This document shows, piece after piece, positions 4,953-7,056 of a DNA stretch of 7,056 bases. Both the position numbers and the translations under genes were made by a program. The DNA is taken from NCBI GenBank assembly GCA_029267645.1, contig JAJUIM010000098.1, forward strand, positions 1-7,056. The letters are read 5' to 3'. The notes beneath the pieces were generated by a model. That model was not told where the DNA came from, ran no database searches, and saw only the letters and a program-made list of their open reading frames with translations. How positions within the stretch are numbered: position 1 is the stretch's first letter; each line of letters begins with the position of its first letter. This stretch comes from Microbacterium sp. GTDB taxonomy: Bacteria; Actinomycetota; Actinomycetes; Actinomycetales; Microbacteriaceae.

Positions 4953-6065
4953 ATGGCCCTTCCCCCGCTGGTCGCACCCGTCGCACGGCTGAGCGAGCGC
5001 GAGGCCGCGCGCACGGCGCGGCACGCCGTGCTCTACCCCCTCGGCGAGGAGGGCCAGGGCCGCCTCGCCGCCGCCCACGTCGCGATCGTCGGCGCGGGCG
5101 GCCTCGGATCCCCCGCCGTGCTCGCGCTCGCCGCCGCCGGCGTCGGCACACTCACGGTGATCGACGACGACGTGGTCGAGCACTCGAACCTGCAGCGCCA
5201 GGTGCTGCACCGCCACACCGACATCGGATCCGACAAGGTCGCAAGCGCCGTGCGCGCCGCCCGCGACCTCGCGCCCGAGATGCGCGTCGTGCCCGTGCGC
5301 GAGCGGATCACGCGCGAGAACGCCGGCCGCCTCCTCGAGGGCGCCGACGTCGTGCTCGACGGCACCGACACCTTCGCGACGCGCGAGGTCGTCGCCGAGG
5401 CGTGCGAGCGATCCGGGGTCCCGCTCGTGTGGGGCGTCGTGCAGGAGTTCCACGCCCAGGTGACGGTGTTCTGGTCGCGCCCGCCCGCAGGAGCGCCCGC
5501 GACGCGCCTCGCCGACCTCTACCCTCCCGGCGCCGCGGGCACCGTGCCGACGTGCGCCGAGGTCGGCGTGCTCGGGGCGCTCGTGATGCAGATCGGATCG
5601 CTCATGGCGACGCAGGCGATCCTGCTCATCGCGGGCATCGGCGAGCCGCTCGTCGGCCGCATCGCGCTCGTCGACGCGCTGCGGGGCACCGTGCGCGAGG
5701 CGCCGCTGCGGCGATCCTCCTCCGCCGCGCCGCCCGCGCCCGCGGCATCGGCCGAGGTGCGCGCCGCCGACCTCGCGTCGGCGCTCGCAGGGAGCGCTCC
5801 GCCCTTCGTCGTCGACGTGCGCGGCGAGGACGAGCGCGCGGGCGACGCGATCCCCTCATCGATCGGCATCGCGCTGCCCGAGATCCTGGCGGCGCCCGCC
5901 GAGGCTGCCGCGCGGATCCGCGATCGCGCGGGCGACCGCGACGTCGTCGTCGTGTGCCAGAAGGGAGTGCGGTCGGCGCGCGCGGCGGCCGTGCTCGCCC
6001 GCGCGGGGCTCGCGTCTCGCAGCCTCGCGGGCGGCATGGACGCGTGGGACGGGGTGCGGTCGTGA
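4953..6065 (+). CDS. moeB: MoeB/MoeZ-type adenylyltransferase with C-terminal rhodanese domain
   Basis: A 370-residue cytoplasmic protein. The N-terminal E1-like domain (about 1-250) adenylates the C-terminal glycine of MoaD; the rhodanese domain (about 268-370) then supplies sulfur to form the thiocarboxylate used by molybdopterin synthase. Visible motifs: ATP-binding GAGGLGS (47-53), acidic IDDDVVEHSNLQRQ (70-83) with Arg82, DGTDT (136-140), and Cys201 in VPTCAEVGVLG. The CxxC zinc pairs of E. coli MoeB are missing, as in MoeZ of M. tuberculosis. An Ala/Pro/Ser linker (about 253-268) leads to rhodanese VVDVRGEDE and the active loop CQKGVRS (Cys335-Ser341). MoeZ proteins can also serve ThiS/CysO-type carriers, so wider sulfur transfer is possible. 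The open frame extends upstream to 4782, but that part is antisense to the modA signal sequence; MALPPL at 4953 is the normal start. It overlaps moeA by GTGA. Confidence 0.94.
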   Translation: MALPPLVAPVARLSEREAARTARHAVLYPLGEEGQGRLAAAHVAIVGAGGLGSPAVLALAAAGVGTLTVIDDDVVEHSNLQRQVLHRHTDIGSDKVASAVRAARDLAPEMRVVPVRERITRENAGRLLEGADVVLDGTDTFATREVVAEACERSGVPLVWGVVQEFHAQVTVFWSRPPAGAPATRLADLYPPGAAGTVPTCAEVGVLGALVMQIGSLMATQAILLIAGIGEPLVGRIALVDALRGTVREAPLRRSSSAAPPAPAASAEVRAADLASALAGSAPPFVVDVRGEDERAGDAIPSSIGIALPEILAAPAEAAARIRDRAGDRDVVVVCQKGVRSARAAAVLARAGLASRSLAGGMDAWDGVRS

Positions 6066-7056
6066 TCCCCGTCGCCGCGCACCGCCAGCGCGTTCTCGAC
6101 GCCGTGCGGCCGCTGCCCGCCGAGACGGTCGCCGTCACGAGCGCGGCCGGGCGCACGCTCGCGGCCGACGTCGTCTCGCGGCTCGACATCCCGGCCTTCG
6201 ACAATTCGGCGATGGATGGCTTCGCCGTGCGCTCGGCGGACGTCGCATCGGCCGCGCCCGGCTCCCCCGCCGTCCTCGCCGTCGTCGCCGACGTGCCCGC
6301 GGGATCCGCCGAGCGTCCGGACCTCGCGGCCGGGCAGGCGGCGCGCATCATGACGGGGGCGCCGGTTCCGGACGATGCGGACGCGATCGTGCCGTTCGAG
6401 GACACCGAGGGCGGCCTCGACGACTCGCTCGCCGCCTGCCGCGTCGTGTCGCCCGCGCGCGCCGGGGCGCACATCCGCCGCCGCGCCGAGGACATCGCGG
6501 AGGGCGAGGTCGTGCTCGAGGCGGGATCGGCGCTCGGCGCGCTGCAGCTGTCGGCACTCGTGTCCGCGGGCGTCACCGAGGTCGCGGTCGCGCGCCGCCC
6601 GCGCGTCGCGGTGATCTCGACGGGCGCCGAGCTCGTGCCGCCGGGCGTCGCGCCAGGGCCCGGACGGATCCCCGATTCGAACTCTGCGCTCCTCGCCGAG
6701 CTCGCCGCCGCGGCCGGCGCCGACGTCATCGCGCGCGAGCGCGTGGGCGATGATCCGCGGGAGCTGCTCGACCTGCTCGCGGGCGCCGCCGCGGGCGCCG
6801 ACGTCGTCGTGACGACCGGGGGCGTCAGCGCGGGTGCGTACGAGCCGGTCAAGCTCGCGCTCTCGGGCCGCGTGCGCTTCGACAAGGTCGCGATGCAGCC
6901 GGGCAAGCCGCAGGCCTTCGGCGCGCTCGACGACGGCGCGCTGTTCTTCGGGCTGCCGGGCAACCCCGTGAGCGTCGCCGTCTCGTTCGAGATGTTCGTG
7001 CGCCCCGCGCTGCTCGCGCTGCAGGGGCGCGCGGTCGTCGACCGTCCGCGGATCCG
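6062..7056 (+). CDS. moeA: Molybdopterin molybdenumtransferase MoeA, 3' end outside the window
   Basis: The frame is open from the GTG at 6062 to the right edge: 331 complete codons with no stop. MoeA inserts molybdate into adenylylated molybdopterin, releasing AMP, to complete Moco. Family motifs appear in order: IPAFDNSAMDGFAV (43-56), RIMTGAPVP (95-103), RRRAEDI (139-145), VAVISTGAELV (182-192), PDSNS (204-208), TTGGVSAGAYEPVK (251-264), MQPGKPQAFG (278-287) and GLPGNPVSVAVSFE (297-310). These cover the N-terminal domains and the MogA-like domain; the missing part should be the C-terminal beta-barrel domain, since family members are usually about 400 residues. The start overlaps the moeB stop (GTGA), so the two are translationally coupled. 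No strong ribosome binding site precedes the GTG. The identification is firm; only the end is unseen. Confidence 0.96.
   Translation, partial: MIPVAAHRQRVLDAVRPLPAETVAVTSAAGRTLAADVVSRLDIPAFDNSAMDGFAVRSADVASAAPGSPAVLAVVADVPAGSAERPDLAAGQAARIMTGAPVPDDADAIVPFEDTEGGLDDSLAACRVVSPARAGAHIRRRAEDIAEGEVVLEAGSALGALQLSALVSAGVTEVAVARRPRVAVISTGAELVPPGVAPGPGRIPDSNSALLAELAAAAGADVIARERVGDDPRELLDLLAGAAAGADVVVTTGGVSAGAYEPVKLALSGRVRFDKVAMQPGKPQAFGALDDGALFFGLPGNPVSVAVSFEMFVRPALLALQGRAVVDRPRI

Noticed and set aside
5626..6963. 445-codon minus-strand frame opposite moeB and moeA
   Set aside because: Low-complexity Ser/Ala/Arg sequence with no domain; the plus-strand genes are unmistakable.

Overview
This window looks like part of the chromosome of a very high-GC actinobacterium. 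G+C is roughly three quarters by eye. Supporting signs are GTG starts, ATGA/GTGA stop-start overlaps between genes, a HemD-like domain fused to a winged helix of the NnaR/Rv0260c type, and a MoeZ-type MoeB-rhodanese protein without zinc cysteines. A member of the Microbacteriaceae or a related Micrococcales family is my guess; that placement is inference. Coding density is near total. The only gaps are 5, 70, 37 and 37 bases long, and I see no RNA gene, insertion sequence, CRISPR array or prophage.

Layout. (1) Bases 1-1048, plus strand: the C-terminal end of a HemD-like/winged-helix regulator, overlapping by ATGA with a two-domain CbiX/SirB-type chelatase. This is a siroheme and nitrite-assimilation module cut by the left edge. 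(2) Bases 1054-4915, minus strand: modA, modB, modC and moaA, read in that order from right to left. They encode a molybdate ABC importer followed by the first enzyme of molybdenum cofactor (Moco) synthesis. A possible 25-codon ORF bridges modC and moaA. (3) Bases 4953-7056, plus strand: moeB/moeZ (adenylyltransferase plus rhodanese) overlapping by GTGA with moeA, which runs off the right edge.

How the genes fit together. ModABC imports molybdate. MoaA, with MoaC outside the window, makes cyclic pyranopterin monophosphate. The MoeB-rhodanese protein activates and sulfurates MoaD for molybdopterin synthase. MoeA inserts molybdenum. The chelatase would make siroheme for a nitrite or sulfite reductase, and the HemD-like regulator is of a type linked to nitrate/nitrite assimilation. 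The likely theme is cofactor and metal supply for nitrate and nitrite reduction, although no reductase gene is visible.

No wholly new system is evident. The points most worth a second look are small: a hairpin formed from the two convergent stop codons of the chelatase and moaA; a tiny ORF joined to modC and moaA by ATGA overlaps at both ends; a probable leaderless start for moeB in a 37-base divergent gap, with the same TACGCT-N6-ATG arrangement ahead of moaA; and strong enrichment of the palindrome GGATCC.
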